NCBI GenBank assembly: GCA_920105625.2
Contig: OV050032.1
Location: forward strand, 98,254,542 to 98,318,541
DNA from: Clusia tigrina
Taxonomy: Eukaryota; Arthropoda; Insecta; Diptera; Clusiidae
Reading direction: 5' to 3'
DNA: 64,000 nucleotides
Position 1 is the stretch's first letter; each line of letters starts with the position of its first letter. The translations under genes and the position numbers were made by a program. The notes under the pieces were generated by a model. That model made no database searches. It saw only the letters and a list, made by a program, of their open reading frames with translations, and was not told where the DNA came from. Positions 1-12,149 of this stretch are shown in pieces.

Positions 1-196
1 CATAAAACCTTGAAATTTTGTAGCAATGAAGTACCCGAGCCGCTTGTCAATTTAAGCCATCGCTCAAAGCTATGCTACCCTTGAGTCCCAAATCAAACAC
101 TGATAAAACTTCAAACGCCCCTAACTTCTTTACGGTACGTCCTACACCTATCAAAGTTTGCAACATACAAATGCTTGTAACTTTTTACTGGAGCGT
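1..196. repeat. Example satellite unit (unit 1) with landmarks
   Basis: Landmarks within the unit: CATAAAACC at 1-9; an AT-rich stretch GAAATTTTGTA at 12-22; the most variable haplotype site at 22-30 (TAACAATGAAG, TAACAATAAAG or TGACAATGAAG in other units; this one reads TAGCAATGAA); GTACCCGAG at 31-39; GTCAATTTAAG at 46-56; the CTTGAG/CTAGAG switch near 79-85; AAATCAAACACTG at 90-102; TACGGTACGTCC at 131-142; a dyad TACAA-ATGC-TTGTA at 166-179; and TTTTTACTGGAGCGT at 182-196. A typical unit holds about 77 G+C in 196 and six CpGs. The + strand is C-rich. Confidence 0.95.
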
Positions 197-392
197 CATA
201 AAACCTTGAAATTTTGTAACAATAAAGTACCCGAGCCTCTTGTCAATTTAAGTTATCGCTCAAAGCTATGCTACCCTTGAGTCCCAAATCAAACACTGAT
301 AAAACTTCAAACGCCCCTAACTTCTATACGGTACGTCTTAAACCTATCAAAGTTTGCAACATACAAATGCTTGTAACATTTTACTGGAGCGT

Positions 393-1176
393 CATAAAAC
401 CTTGAAATTTTGTAACAATAAAGTACCCGAGCCTCTTGTCAATTTAAGCCATCGCTCAAAACTATGCTACCCTAGAGTCCCAAATCAAACACTGATAAAA
501 CTTCAAACGCCCCAAACTTCTATACGGTACGTCCTACACCTATCAAAGTTTGCAACATACTAATGCCTGTAACTTTTTACTGGAGCGTCATAAAACCTTG
601 AAATTTTGTAACAATGAAGTACCCGAGCCGCTTGTCAATTTAAGCCATCGCTCAAAGCTATGCTACCCTTGAGTCTCAAATCAAACACTGATAAAACTTC
701 AAATGGCCCTAACTTCTTTACGGTACGTCCTACACCTATCAAAGTTTGCAACATTCAAATGCTTGTAACTTTTTACTAAAGCGTCATAAAACCTTGAAAT
801 TTTGTAACAATAAAGTACCCGAGCCTCTTGTCAATTTAAGCCATCGCTCAAAACTATGCTACCCTAGAGTCCCAAATCAAACACTGATAAAATTTCAAAC
901 GCCCCTAACTTCTATACGGTACGTCCTACACCTATCAAAGTTTGCAACATACAAATGCCTGTAACTGTTTACTGGAGCGTCATAAAACCTTGAAATTTTG
1001 TAACAATGAAGTACCCGAGCCGCTTGTCAATTTAAGCCATCGCTCAAAGCTATGCTACCCTTGAGTCTCAAATCAAACACTGTTAAAACTTCAAATGACC
1101 CTAACTTCTTTACGGTACGTCCTACACCTATCAAAGTTTGCAACATTCAAATGCTTGTAACTTTTTACTAAAGCGT
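393..1176. repeat. Tandem duplication of a 2-unit (392-bp) block
   Basis: Units 393-588 and 589-784 are repeated as 785-980 and 981-1176. The first member of each pair is of the AATAAAG/CTAGAG family and ends in AATGCCTGTAAC, which is rare elsewhere. The second member shares GAGTCTCAAATC, an AAATG(G/A)CCC variant, CATTCAAATGC and TTTACTAAAGCG. A few point differences separate the pairs, for example GATAAAAC against GTTAAAAC, so the duplication is not brand new. Confidence 0.8.
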
Positions 1177-1568
1177 CATAAAACCTTGAAATTTTATAAC
1201 AATGAAGTACTCGAGCCTCTTGTCAATTTAAGCCATCGCGCAAAGCTATGCTACCCTTGAGTCCCAAATCAAACACTGATAAAACTTCAAACGCCCCTAA
1301 CTTCTTTACGGTACGTCCTAAACCTATCAAATTTTGCAACATACAAATGCTTGTAACTTTTTACTGGAGCGTCATAAAACCTTGAAATTTTGTGACAATG
1401 AAGTACCCGATCCTCTTGTCAATTTAAGCTATCGCTCAAAACTATGCTACCCTAGAGTCCCAAATCAAACACTGATAAAACTTCAAACGCACCGAACTTC
1501 TTTACGGTACGTCCTACACCTATCAAAGTTTGCAACATACAAATGCTTGTAACTTTTTACTGGAGCGT

Positions 1569-1763
1569 CATAAAACCTTGAAATTTTGTAACAATAAAGT
1601 ACTCGAGCCTCTTGTCAATTTAAGCCATCGCTCAAAACTATGCTACCATAGAGTCCCAAATCAAACACTGATAAAACTTCAAACGCCCCTAACTTTTTAC
1701 GGTACGTCCTACACCTATCAAAGTTTGCAACATACAAATGCTTGTAACTTTTTACTGGAGCGT
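1569..1763. repeat. 195-bp satellite unit (1-bp deletion)
   Basis: One base is missing in the pyrimidine run before TTTACGG (CTAACTTTTTACGG instead of CTAACTTCTTTACGG, near 1690). A 195-bp unit is exactly 65 codons, so the local forward frame stays in phase into the next unit. This explains the unusually long 318-nt open frame at 1530-1847. Confidence 0.85.
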
Positions 1764-1959
1764 CATAAAACCTTGAAATTTTGTAACAATGAAGTACCCG
1801 AGCCGCTTGTCAATTTAAGCCATCGCTCAAAGCTATGCTACCCTTGAGTCCCAAATCAAACACTGATAAAACTTCAAACGCCCCTAACTTTTTTACGGTA
1901 CGTCCAACACCTATCAAAGTTTGCAACATACAAATGCTTGTAACTTTTTACTGGAGCGT

Positions 1960-2154
1960 CATAAAACCTTGAAATTTTGTAACAATAAAGTACCCGAGCC
2001 TCTTGTCAATTTAGCCATCGCACAAAACTATGCTACCCTAGATTCCCAAATCAAACACTGATAAAACTTCAAACGCCCCTAACTTCTATACGGTACGTCC
2101 TACACCTATCAAAGTTTGCAACATACAAATGCTTGTAACTTTTTACTGGAGCGT
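1960..2154. repeat. 195-bp satellite unit (1-bp deletion)
   Basis: One A is missing in CAATTTAGCCATCGC (near 2011), where other units read CAATTTAAGCC. The unit also carries GCACAAAAC and TAGATTCCC variants. Confidence 0.85.
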
Positions 2155-3059
2155 CATAAAACCTTGAAATTTTGTAACAATGTAGTACCCGAGCCGCTTG
2201 TCAATTTAAGCCATCGCTCAATGCTATGCTACCCTTGAGTCCCAAATCAAACACTGATAAAACTTCAAACGCCCCTAACTTCTTTACGGTACGTCCTACA
2301 CCTATCAAAGTTGGCAACATTCAAATGCTTGTAACTTTTTACTGAAGAGTCATAAAACCCTGAAATTTTGTAACAATGAAGTACCCGAGCCTCTTGTCAA
2401 TTTAAGCTATCGCTCAAAGCTATGCTACCCTAGAGTCCCAAATCAAACACTGATAAAACTTCAAACGCCCCTAACTTCTATACGGTACGTCCTACACCTA
2501 TCAAAGTTTGCAACATACAAATGCTTGTAACTTTTTACTGGAGCGTCATAAAACCTTGACATTTTGTAACAATGAAGTACCCGATCCGCTTGTCAATTTA
2601 AGCCATCGCTCAAAGCTATGCTACCCTTGAGTCCCAAATCAAACACTGATAAAACTTCAAATGGCCCTAACTTCTTTACGGTACGTCCTACACCTATCAA
2701 AGTTTGCAACATACAAATGCTTGTAACTTTTTACTGGAGCGTCATAAAACCTTGAAATTTTGTAACAATGAAGTACCCGAGCCGCTTGTCAATTTAAGCC
2801 ATCGCTCAAAGCTATGCTACCCTTGAGTCCCAAATCAAACACTGATAAAACTTCAAACGCCCCTAACTTCTTTACGGTACGTCCTACACCTATCAAAGTT
2901 TGCAACATACAAATGCTTGTAACTTTTTACTGGAGCGTCATAAAACCTTGAAATTTTGTAACAATAAAGTACCCGAGCCTCTTGTCAATTTAAGTTATCG
3001 CTCAAAGCTATGCTACCCTTGAGTCCCAAATCAAACACTGATAAAACTTCAAACGCCCC

Positions 3060-4235
3060 TAACTTCTATACGGTACGTCTTAAACCTATCAAAGTTTGCA
3101 ACATACAAATGCTTGTAACATTTTACTGGAGCGTCATAAAACCTTGAAATTTTGTGACAATGAAGTACCCGAGCCTCTTGTCCTTTTAAGCTATCGCTCA
3201 AAACTATGCTACCCTAGAGTCCCAAATCAAACACTGATAAAACTTCAAACGCCCCTAACTTCTTTAAGGTACGTCCTACACATATCAAAGTTTGCAACAT
3301 ACAAATGTTTGTAACTTTTTACTGGAGCGTCATAAAACCTTGAAATTTTGTAACAATGAAGTACTCGAGCCTCTTGTCAATTTAGGCCATTGCTCAAAGC
3401 TATGCTACCCTTGAATCCCAAATCAAACACTGACAAAACTTCAAACGCCCCTAACTTCTTTACGGTACGTCCTACTCCTATCAAAGTTTGCAACATACAA
3501 ATGCTTGTAACTTTTTACTGGAGCGTCATAAAACCTTGAAATTTTGTAACAATAAAGTACTCGAGCCTCTTGTCAATTTAAGGCATCGCTCAAAGTTATG
3601 CTACCCTAGAGTCCCAAATCAAACACTGATAAAACTTCAAACGCCCCTAACTTCTTTACGGTACGTCCTACACCTATCAAAGTTGGCAACATTCAAATGC
3701 TTGTAACTTTTTACTGGAGCGTCATAAAACCGTGAAATTTTGTAACAATAAAGTACCCGAGCCTCTTGTCAATTTAAGCTATCGCTCAAAGCTATGCTAC
3801 CCTTGAGTCCCAAATCAAACAATGATAAAACTTCAAACGCCCCTAACTTCTTTACGGTACGTCCTACACCTATCAAAGTTGGCAACATACAAATGCTTGT
3901 AACTTTTTACTGGAGCGTCATAAAACCTTGAAATTTTGTTACAATAAAGTACCCGAGCCTCTTGTCAATTTAAGCTATCGCTCAAAACTATGCTACCCTA
4001 GAGTCCCAAATCAAACACTGATAAAACTTCAAACGTCCCTAACTTCTTTACGGTACGTCCTACACATATCAAAGTTTGCAACATACAAATGCTTGTAACT
4101 TTTTACTGGAGCGTCATAAAACCTTGAAATTTTGTAACAATGAAGTACTCGAGCCTCTTGTCAATTTAGGCCATCTCTCAAAGCTATGCTACCCTAGAGT
4201 CCCAAATCAAACACTGACAAAACTTCAAACGCCCC
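3060..4235. repeat. 6-unit HOR (1176 bp), copy 1
   Basis: This block is repeated immediately downstream at an offset of 1176 bp. Private variants shared by both copies, in order: CGTCTTAAACC, GTAACATTTTACTGG, CTTGTCCTTTTAAG, CTTTAAGGTACG, CCTACTCCTATC, TTAAGGCATCGCTCAAAGTTATG split over adjacent words, CAAACAATGATAAAAC, TTTGTTACAATAAAG and GGCCATCTCTC. A few later point changes distinguish the copies, for example CATTGCTC here against CATCGCTC in copy 2. The unit just upstream resembles the unit at about 160-354. Confidence 0.85.
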
Positions 4236-5411
4236 TAACTTCTATACGGTACGTCTTAAACCTATCAAAGTTTGCAACATACAAATGGTTGTAACATTTT
4301 ACTGGAGCGTCATAAAACCTTGAAATTTTGTGACAATGAAGTACCCGAGCCTCTTGTCCTTTTAAGCTATCGCTCAAAACTATGCTACCCTAGAGTCCCA
4401 AATCAAACACTGATAAAACTTCAAACGCCCCTAACTTCTTTAAGGTACGTCCTACACATATCAAAGTTTGCAACATACAAATGCTTGTAACTTTTTACTG
4501 GAGCGTCATAAAACCTTGAAATTTTGTAACAATGAAGTACTCGAGCCTCTTGTCAATTTAGGCCATCGCTCAAAGCTATGCTACCCTTGAGTCCCAAATC
4601 AAACACTGACAAAACTTCAAACGCCCCTAACTTCTTTACGGTACGTCCTACTCCTATCAAAGTTTGCAACATACAAATGCTTGTAACTTTTTACTGGAGC
4701 GTCATAAAACCTTGAAATTTTGTAACAATAAAGTACTCGAGCCTCTTATCAATTTAAGGCATCGCTCAAAGTTATGCTACCCTAGAGTCCCAAATCAAAC
4801 ACTGATAAAACTTCAAACGCCCCTAACTTCTTTACGGTACGTCCTACACCTATCAAAGTTGGCAACATTCAAATGCTTGTAACTTTTTACTGGAGCGTCA
4901 TAAAACCTTGAAATTTTGTAACAATAAAGTACCCGAGCCTCTTGTCAATTTAAGCTATCGCTCAAAGCTATGCTACCCTTGAGTCCCAAATCAAACAATG
5001 ATAAAACTTCAAACGCCCCTAACTTCTTTACGGTACGTCCTATACCTATCAAAGTTGGCAACATACAAATGCTTGTAACTTTTTACTGGAGCGTCATAAA
5101 ACCTTGAAATTTTGTTACAATAAAGTACCCGAGCCTCTTGTCAATTTAAGCTATCGCTCAAAACTATGCTACCCTAGAGTCCCAAATCAAACACTGATAA
5201 AACTTCAAACGCCCCTAACTTCTTTACGGTACGTCCTACACATATCAAAGTTTGCAACATACAAATGCTTGTAACTTTTTACTGGAGCGTCATAAAACCT
5301 TGAAATTTTGTAACAATGAAGTACTCGAGCCTCTTGTCAATTTAGGCCATCTCTCAAAGCTATGCTACCCTTGAGTCCCAAATCAAACACTGACAAAACT
5401 TCAAACGCCCC
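4236..5411. repeat. 6-unit HOR (1176 bp), copy 2
   Basis: This is the second tandem copy of the 3060-4235 block, carrying the same private variants. Homology fades after about 5360, where CCCTTGAG and CCTACTCC replace the copy-1 continuation. The exact exchange point cannot be fixed because neighbouring units are so alike. Confidence 0.83.
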
Positions 5412-5441
5412 TAACTTCTTTACGGTACGTCCTACTCCTAT

Positions 5442-7401
5442 CAAAGTTTGCAACATACAAATGCTTGTAACTTTTTACTGGAGCGTCATAAAACCTTGAA
5501 ATTTTGTAACAATAAAGTACTCGAGCCTCTTGTCAATTTAAGCCATCGCTCAAAGCTATGCTATACTAGAGTCCCAAATCAAACACTGATAAAACTGCAA
5601 AATCCCCTAACTTCTATACGGTACGTCCTGCACCTATCAAAGTTTGCAACATACAAATGCTTGTAACTTTTTACTGGAGCGTCATAAAACCTTGAAATTT
5701 TGTAACAATAAAGTACTCGAGCCTCTTGTCAATTTAAGCCATCGCTCAAAGCTATGCTACCCTAGAGTCCGAAATCAAACACTGATAAAACTTCAAACGG
5801 CCCTAACTTCTTTACGGTACATCCTACACCTATCAAAGTTTGCAACATACAAATGCTTGTAACTTTTTACTGGAGCGTCATAAAACCTTGAAATTTTGTA
5901 ACAATAAAGTACCCGAGCCTCTTGTCAATTTAAGTTATCGCTCAAAGCTATGCTACCCTTGAGTCCAAAATCAAACACTGATAAAACTTCAAACGCCCCT
6001 AACTTCTTTACGGTACGTCCTACACCTATAAAAGTTGGCAATATACAAATGCTTGTAACTTTTTACTGGAGCGTCATAAAACCTTGAAATTTTGTAACAA
6101 TAAAGTACCCGAGCCTCTTGTCAATTTAAGTTATCGCTCAAAGCTATGCTACCCTTGAGTCCCAAATCAAATACTGATAAAACTTCAAACGCCCCTAACC
6201 TCTTTACGGTATGTCCTACACCTATCAAAGTTGGCAACATTCAAATGCTTGTAACTTTTTACTGGAGCGTCATAAAACTTTGAAATTTTGTAACAATAAA
6301 GTACTCGAGCCTCTTGTCAATTTAAGCCATCGCTCAAAGCTATGCTACCCTAGAGTACCAAATCAAACACTGATAAAACTTCAAACGCCCCTAACTTCTT
6401 TACGGTACGTCCTACACCTATCAAAGTTTGCAACATTCAAATGCTTGTAACTTTTTACAGGAGCGTCATAAAACCTTGAAATTATGTAACAATAAAGTAC
6501 TCGAGCCTCTTGTCAATTTAAGCTATCGCTCAAAGCTATGCTACCCTTGAGTCCCAAATCAAACACTGATAAAACTTCAAATGGCCCTAACTTCTATACG
6601 GTACGTCCTACACCTATCAAAGTTGGCAACATACAAATGCTTGTAACTTTTTACTGGAGCGTCATAAAACCTTGAAATTTTGTAACAATAAAGTACCCGA
6701 GCCTCTTGTCAATTTAAGCTATCGCTCAAAGCTATGCTACCCTTGAGTCCCAAATCAAACACTGATAAAACTTCAAATGGAACTAACTTCTTTACGGTAC
6801 GTCCTACACCTATCAAAGTTTGCAACATACAAATGCTTGTAACTTTTTACTAAAGCGTCATAAAACCTTGAAATTTTGTAACAATGAAGTACTCGAGCCT
6901 CTTGTCAATTTATGCCATCGCTCAAAGCTCTGCTACCCTTGAGTCCCAAATCAAACACTGATAAAACTTCAAACGCCCCTAACTTCTTTACGGTACGTCC
7001 TACACCTATCAAAGTTTGCAACATACAAATGCTTGTAACTTTTTACAGGAGCGTCAGAAAACCTTGAAATTTTGTAACAATGAAGTAGCCGAGCCTCTTG
7101 TCAATTTAAGCCATCGCTCAAAGCTATGCTACCCTTGAGTCCCAAATCAAACACTGATAAAACTTCAAACGCCCCTAACTTCTTTACGGTACGTCCTACA
7201 CCTATCAAAGTTGGCAACATACAAATGCTTGTAACTTTTTACTGGAGCGTCATAAAACCTTGAAATTTTGTAACAATAAAGTACCCGAGCCTCTTGTCAA
7301 TTTAAGCCATCGCTCAAAACTATGCTACCCTAGAGACCAAAATCAAACACTGATAAAGCTTCAAACGCCCCTAACTTCTATACGGTATGTCCTACAAGTA
7401 T
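5442..7401. repeat. 10-unit HOR (1960 bp), copy 1
   Basis: The block repeats directly downstream at exactly 1960 bp. Shared private variants in order: GCTATACTAGAG, ACTGCAAAATCCCC, GAGTCCGAAATC, CCTATAAAAGTTGGCAATAT, AAATACTGATAAAAC with CCTCTTTACGGTATGTCC, AATGGAACTAAC, AATTTATGCCATCGC with AAAGCTCTGC, GCGTCAGAAAACC, GAAGTAGCCGAGCC, TAGAGACC with GATAAAGCTTC, and GGTATGTCCTACAAG. The GGTATGTCC change creates a genuine ATG just upstream of the usual TTG-started open frame (6211, 7387, 8171). Confidence 0.9.
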
Positions 7402-9361
7402 CAAAGTTTGCAACATACAAATGCTTGTAACTTTTTACTGGAGCGTCATAAAACCTTGAAATTTTGTAACAATAAAGTACTCGAGCCTCTTGTCAATTTA
7501 AGCCATCGCTCAAAGCTATGCTATACTAGAGTCCCAAATCAAACACTGATAAAACTGCAAAATCCCCTAACTTCTATACGGTACGTCCTGCACCTATCAA
7601 AGTTTGCAACATACAAATGCTTGTAACTTTTTACTGGAGCGTCATAAAACCTTGAAATTTTGTAACAATAAAGTACTCGAGCCTCTTGTCAATTTAAGCC
7701 ATCGCTCAAAGCTATGCTACCCTAGAGTCCGAAATCAAACACTGATAAAACTTCAAACGCCCCTAACTTCTTTACGGTACGTCCTACACCTATCAAAGAT
7801 TGCAACATACAAATGCTTGTAACTTTTTACTGGAGCGTCATAAAACCTTGAAATTTTGTAACAATAAAGTACCCGAGCCTCTTGTCTATTTAAGTTATCG
7901 CTCAAAGCTATGCTACCCTTGAGTCCCAAATCAAACATTGATAAAACTTCAAACGCCCCTAACTTCTTTACGGTACGTCCTACACCTATAAAAGTTGGCA
8001 ATATACAAATGCTTGTAACTTTTTACTGGAGCGTCATAAAATCTTGAAATTTTGTAACAATAAAGTACCCGAGCCTCTTGTCAATTTAAGTTATCGCTCA
8101 AAGCTATGCTACCCTTGAGTCCCAAATCAAATACTGATAAAACTTCAAACGCCCCTAACCTCTTTACGGTATGTCCTACACCTATCAAAGTTGGCAACAT
8201 TCAAATGCTTGTAACTTTTTACTGGAGCGTCATAAAACTTTGAAATTTTGTAACAATAAAGTAGTCGAGCCTCTTGTCAATTTAAGCCATCGCTCAAAGC
8301 TATGCTACCCTAGAGTACCAAATCAAACACTGATAAAACTTCAAACGCCCCTAACTTCTTTACGGTACGTCCTACACCTATCAAAGTTTGCAACATTCAA
8401 ATGCTTGTAACTTTTTACAGGAGCGTCATAAAACCTTGAAATTTTGTAACAATAAAGTACTCGAGCCTCTTGTCAATTTAAGCTATCGCTCAAAGCTATG
8501 CTACCCTTGAGTCCCAAATCAAACACTGATAAAACTTCAAATGGCCCTAACTTCTATACGGTACGTCCTACACCTATCAAAGTTGGCAACATACAAATGC
8601 TTGTAACTTTTTACTGGAGCGTCATAAAACCTTGAAATTTTGAAACAATAAAGTACCCGAGCCTCTTGTCAATTTAAGCTATCGCTCAAAGCTATGCTAC
8701 CCTTGAGTCCCAAATCAAACACTGATAAAACTTCAAATGGAACTAACTTCTTTACGGTACGTCCTACACCTATCAAAGTTTGCAACATACAAATGCTTGT
8801 AACTTTTTACTAAAGCGTCATAAAACCTTAAAATTTTGTAACAATGAAGTACTCGAGCCTCTTGTCAATTTATGCCATCGCTCAAAGCTCTGCTACCCTT
8901 GAGTCCCAAATCAAACACTGATAAAACTTCAAACGCCCCTAACTTCTTTACGGTACGTCCTACACCTATCAAAGTTTGCAACATACAAATGCTTGTAACT
9001 TTTTACAGGAGCGTCAGAAAACCTTGAAATTTTGTAACAATGAAGTAGCCGAGCCTCTTGTCAATTTAAGCCATCGCTCAAAGCTATGCTACCCTTGAGT
9101 CCCAAATCAAACACTGATAAAACTTCAAACGCCCCTAACTTCTTTACGGTACGTCCTACACCTATCAAAGTTGGCAACATACAAATGCTTGTAACTTTTT
9201 ACTGGAGCGTCATAAAACCTTGAAATTTTGTAACAATAAAGTACCCGAGCCTCTTGTCAATTTAAGCCATCGCTCAAAACTATGCTACCCTAGAGACCCA
9301 AATCAAACACTGATAAAGCTTCAAACGCCCCTAACTTCTATACGGTATGTCCTACAAGTAT
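7402..9361. repeat. 10-unit HOR (1960 bp), copy 2
   Basis: This is the tandem second copy of 5442-7401 with the same chain of private variants. Differences are few, for example ACTCGAGCC at 6301 against AGTCGAGCC at 8261, and TTATGTAAC at 6483 against TTTTGTAAC at 8443. After about 9430 the sequence returns to AATGAAG/CCGCTTGTC units, so there is no third full copy. Confidence 0.9.
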
Positions 9362-10442
9362 CAAAGTTTGCAACATACAAATGCTTGTAACTTTTTACTG
9401 GAGCGTCATAAAACCTTGAAATTTTGTAACAATGAAGTACCCGAGCCGCTTGTCAATTTAAGCCATCGCTCAAAGCTATGCTACCCTTGAGTCCCAAATC
9501 AAACACTGTTAAAACTTCAAACGCCCCTAACTTCTTTACGGTACGTCCTACACCTATCAAAGTTTGCAACATACAAATGCTTGTAAATTTTTACTGGAGC
9601 GTCATAAAACCTTGAAATTTTGTAACAATAAAGTACCCGAGCCTCTTGTCAATTTAAGCCATCGCTCAAAACTATGCTACCCTAGAGTCCCAAATCAAAC
9701 ACTGATAAAACTTCAAACGCCCCTAACTTCTATACGGTACGTCTTACACCTATCAAAGTTTGCAACATACAAATGCTTGTAACATTTTACTGGAGCGTCA
9801 TAAAACCTTGAAATTTTGTGACAATGAAGTACCCGAGCCTCTTGTCAATTTAAGCTATCGCTCAAAACTATGCTACCCTAGAGTCCCAAATCAAACACTG
9901 ATAAAACTTCAAACGCCCCTAACTTCTTTACGGTACGTCCTACACCTATCAAAGTTTGCAACATACAAATGCTTGTAACTTTTTACTGGAGCGTCATAAA
10001 ACCTTGAAATTTTGTAACAATAAAGTACCTGAGCCTCTTGTCAATTTAAGTTATCGCTCAAAGCTATGCTACCCTTGAGTCCCAAATCAAACATTGATAA
10101 AACTTCAAACGCCCCTAACTTCTTTACGGTACGTACTACACCTATCAAAGTTGGCAACATTCAAATGCTTGTAACTTTTTACTGGAGCGTCATAAAACCT
10201 TGAAATTTTGTAACAATAAAGTACCCGAGCCTCTTGTCAATTTAAGCTATCGCTCAAAGCTATGCTACCCTTGAGTCCCAAATCAAACAATGATAAAACT
10301 TCAAACGCCCCTAACTTCTTTACGGTACGACCTACACCTATCAAAGTTGGCAACATACAAATGCTTGTAACTTTTTACTGGAGCGTCATAAAACCTTGAA
10401 ATTTTGTAACAATAAAGTACCCGAGCCTCTTGTCAATTTAAG

Positions 10443-11360
10443 TTATCGCTCAAAGCTATGCTACCCTTGAGTCCCAAATCAAATACTGATAAAACTTCAA
10501 ACGCCCCTAACCTCTTTACGGTGAGCCCTACACCTATCAAAGTTGGCAACATTCAAATGCATGTAACTTTTTACTGGAGCGTCATAAAACTTTGAAATTT
10601 TGTAACAATAAAGTACTCGAGGCTCTTGTCAATTTAAGCCATCGCTCAAAGCTATGCTACCCTAGAGTTCCAAATCAAACACTGATAAAACTTCAAACGC
10701 CCCTAACTTCTTTACGGTACGTCCTACACCTATCAAAGTTTGCAACATTCAAATGCTTGTAACTTTTTACAGGAGCGTCATAAAACCTTGAAATTTTGTA
10801 ACAATAAAGTACTCGAGCCTCTTGTCAATTTAAGCTATCGCTCAAAGCTATGCTACCCTTGAGTCACAAATCAAACACTGATAAAACTTCAAATGGCCCT
10901 AACTTCTATACGGTACGTCCTACACCTATCAAAGTTGGCAACATACAAATGCTTGTAACTTTTTACTGGAGCGTCATAAAACCTTGAAATTTTGTAACAA
11001 TAAAGTACCCGAGCCTCTTGTCAGTTTAAGCTATCGCTCAAAACTATGCTACTTTTGATTCCCAAATCAAACACTGATAAAACTTCAAATGGAACTAACT
11101 TCTTTACGGTACGTCCTACACCTATCAAAGTTTGCAACATACAAATGCTTGTAACTTTTTACTAAAGCGTCATAAAACCTTGAAATTTTGTAACAATGAA
11201 GTACTCGAGCCTCTTGTCAATTTAAGCTATCGCTCAAAATTATGCTACCCTAGAGTCCCAAATCAAACACTGATAAAACTTCAAACGCCCCTAACTTCTT
11301 TACGGTACGTCCTACACCTATCAAAGTTTGCAACATACAAATGCTTGTAACTTTTTACTG
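10443..11360. repeat. Diverged relative of the 10-mer's middle section, copy 1
   Basis: A run of about five units recalls the 10-mer section at 8090-8820 (AAATACTGATAAAAC, CCTCTTTACGG, ACAGGAGCG, AATGGCCC, AATGGAACTAAC). It has its own variants: GGTGAGCCC, CAAATGCATGTAAC, GAGTTCC, CTACTTTTGATTCCC and AAAATTATGCTACCC. Most of those variants recur at 13381-14498, so this is the source or sibling of that segment. Confidence 0.75.
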
Positions 11361-11366
11361 GTGCGT

Positions 11367-12149
11367 CATAAAACCTTGAAATTTTGTAACAATGAAGTAC
11401 CCGAGCCTCTTGTCAATTTAAGCCATCGCTGAAAGCTATGCTACCCTTGCGTCCCAAATCAAACACTGATAAAACTTCAAACGCCCCTAACTTCTTTACG
11501 GTACGTCCTACACCTATCAAAGTTTGCAACATACAAATGCTTGTAACTTTTTCTGGAGCGTCATAAAACCTTGAAATTTTGTAACAATAAAGTACTCGAG
11601 CCTCTTGTCAATTTAAGCCATCGCTCAAAACTATGCTACCCTAGAGTCCCAAATCAAACACTGATAAAACTTCAAACGCCCCTAACTTCTATACGGTACG
11701 TCCTACACCTATCAAAGTTTGCAACATACAAATGCTTGTAACTTTTTTCTGGAGCGTCATAAAACCTTGCAATTTTGTGACAATCAAGTACCCGAGCCTC
11801 TTGTCAATTTAAGCTATCGCTCAAAACTATGCTACCCTAGAGTCCCAAGTCAAACACTGATGAAACTTCAAACGCCCCAAACTTCTTTACGGTACGTCCT
11901 ACACCTATCAAAGTTTGCAACATACAAATGCTTGTAACTTTTTTCTGGAGCGTCATAAAACCTTGCAATTTTGTAACAATAAAGTACCCGAGCCTCTTGT
12001 CAATTTAAGCCATCGCTCAAAACTATGCTACCCTAGAGTCCCAAATCAAACACTGATGAAACTTCAAACGCCCCAAACTTCTTTACGGTACGTCCTACAC
12101 CTATCAAAGTTTGCAACATACAAATGCTTGTAACTTTTTACTGGTGCGT
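11367..12149. repeat. 4-unit HOR (783 bp), copy 1
   Basis: Four units, one of them 195 bp (TTTTTCTGGAGCG with one A missing), repeat next door at an offset of 783 bp. Shared variants: the unit preceded by CTGGTGCGT, GCTGAAAGCTATG with CTTGCGTCCC, the 1-bp deletion, CCTTGCAATTTTGTGACAAT followed by CAAG, CCCAAGTCAAACACTGATG, and GCCCCAAAC. Confidence 0.9.

Larger units (their letters stand above)
1..11366. repeat. Domain A: array segment with CCGCTTGTC and GTTATCGCTC units
   Basis: This left domain is recognised by GAGCCGCTTGTC units (near 38, 628, 1018, 1802, 2195, 2587, 2782 and 9444) and by units with AAGTTATCGCTC (near 250, 2995, 5935, 6130, 7890, 8090, 10050 and 10440), plus frequent AAAGTTGGCAAC. 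Two broad unit families partly alternate here. One has AATGAAG with AAAGCTATG and CTTGAG; the other has AATAAAG with AAAACTATG, CTAGAG and TTCTATACGG. It contains 2-mer, 6-mer and 10-mer tandem duplications. The right border is set where the CTGGTGCGTC unit first appears. No gene is present. Confidence 0.7.

Noticed and set aside
1530..1847. A 105-residue frame, longer than the rest
   Set aside because: It is explained by a 1-bp deletion making a 195-bp unit (65 codons), which lets the frame run on into the next unit. There is no protein-like feature.
6211..8410. ATG-started 79-residue frames at 6211, 7387 and 8171
   Set aside because: A single C to T change in GGTACGTCC supplies the ATG. 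They are copies through the 10-unit duplication and otherwise the same accidental frame.
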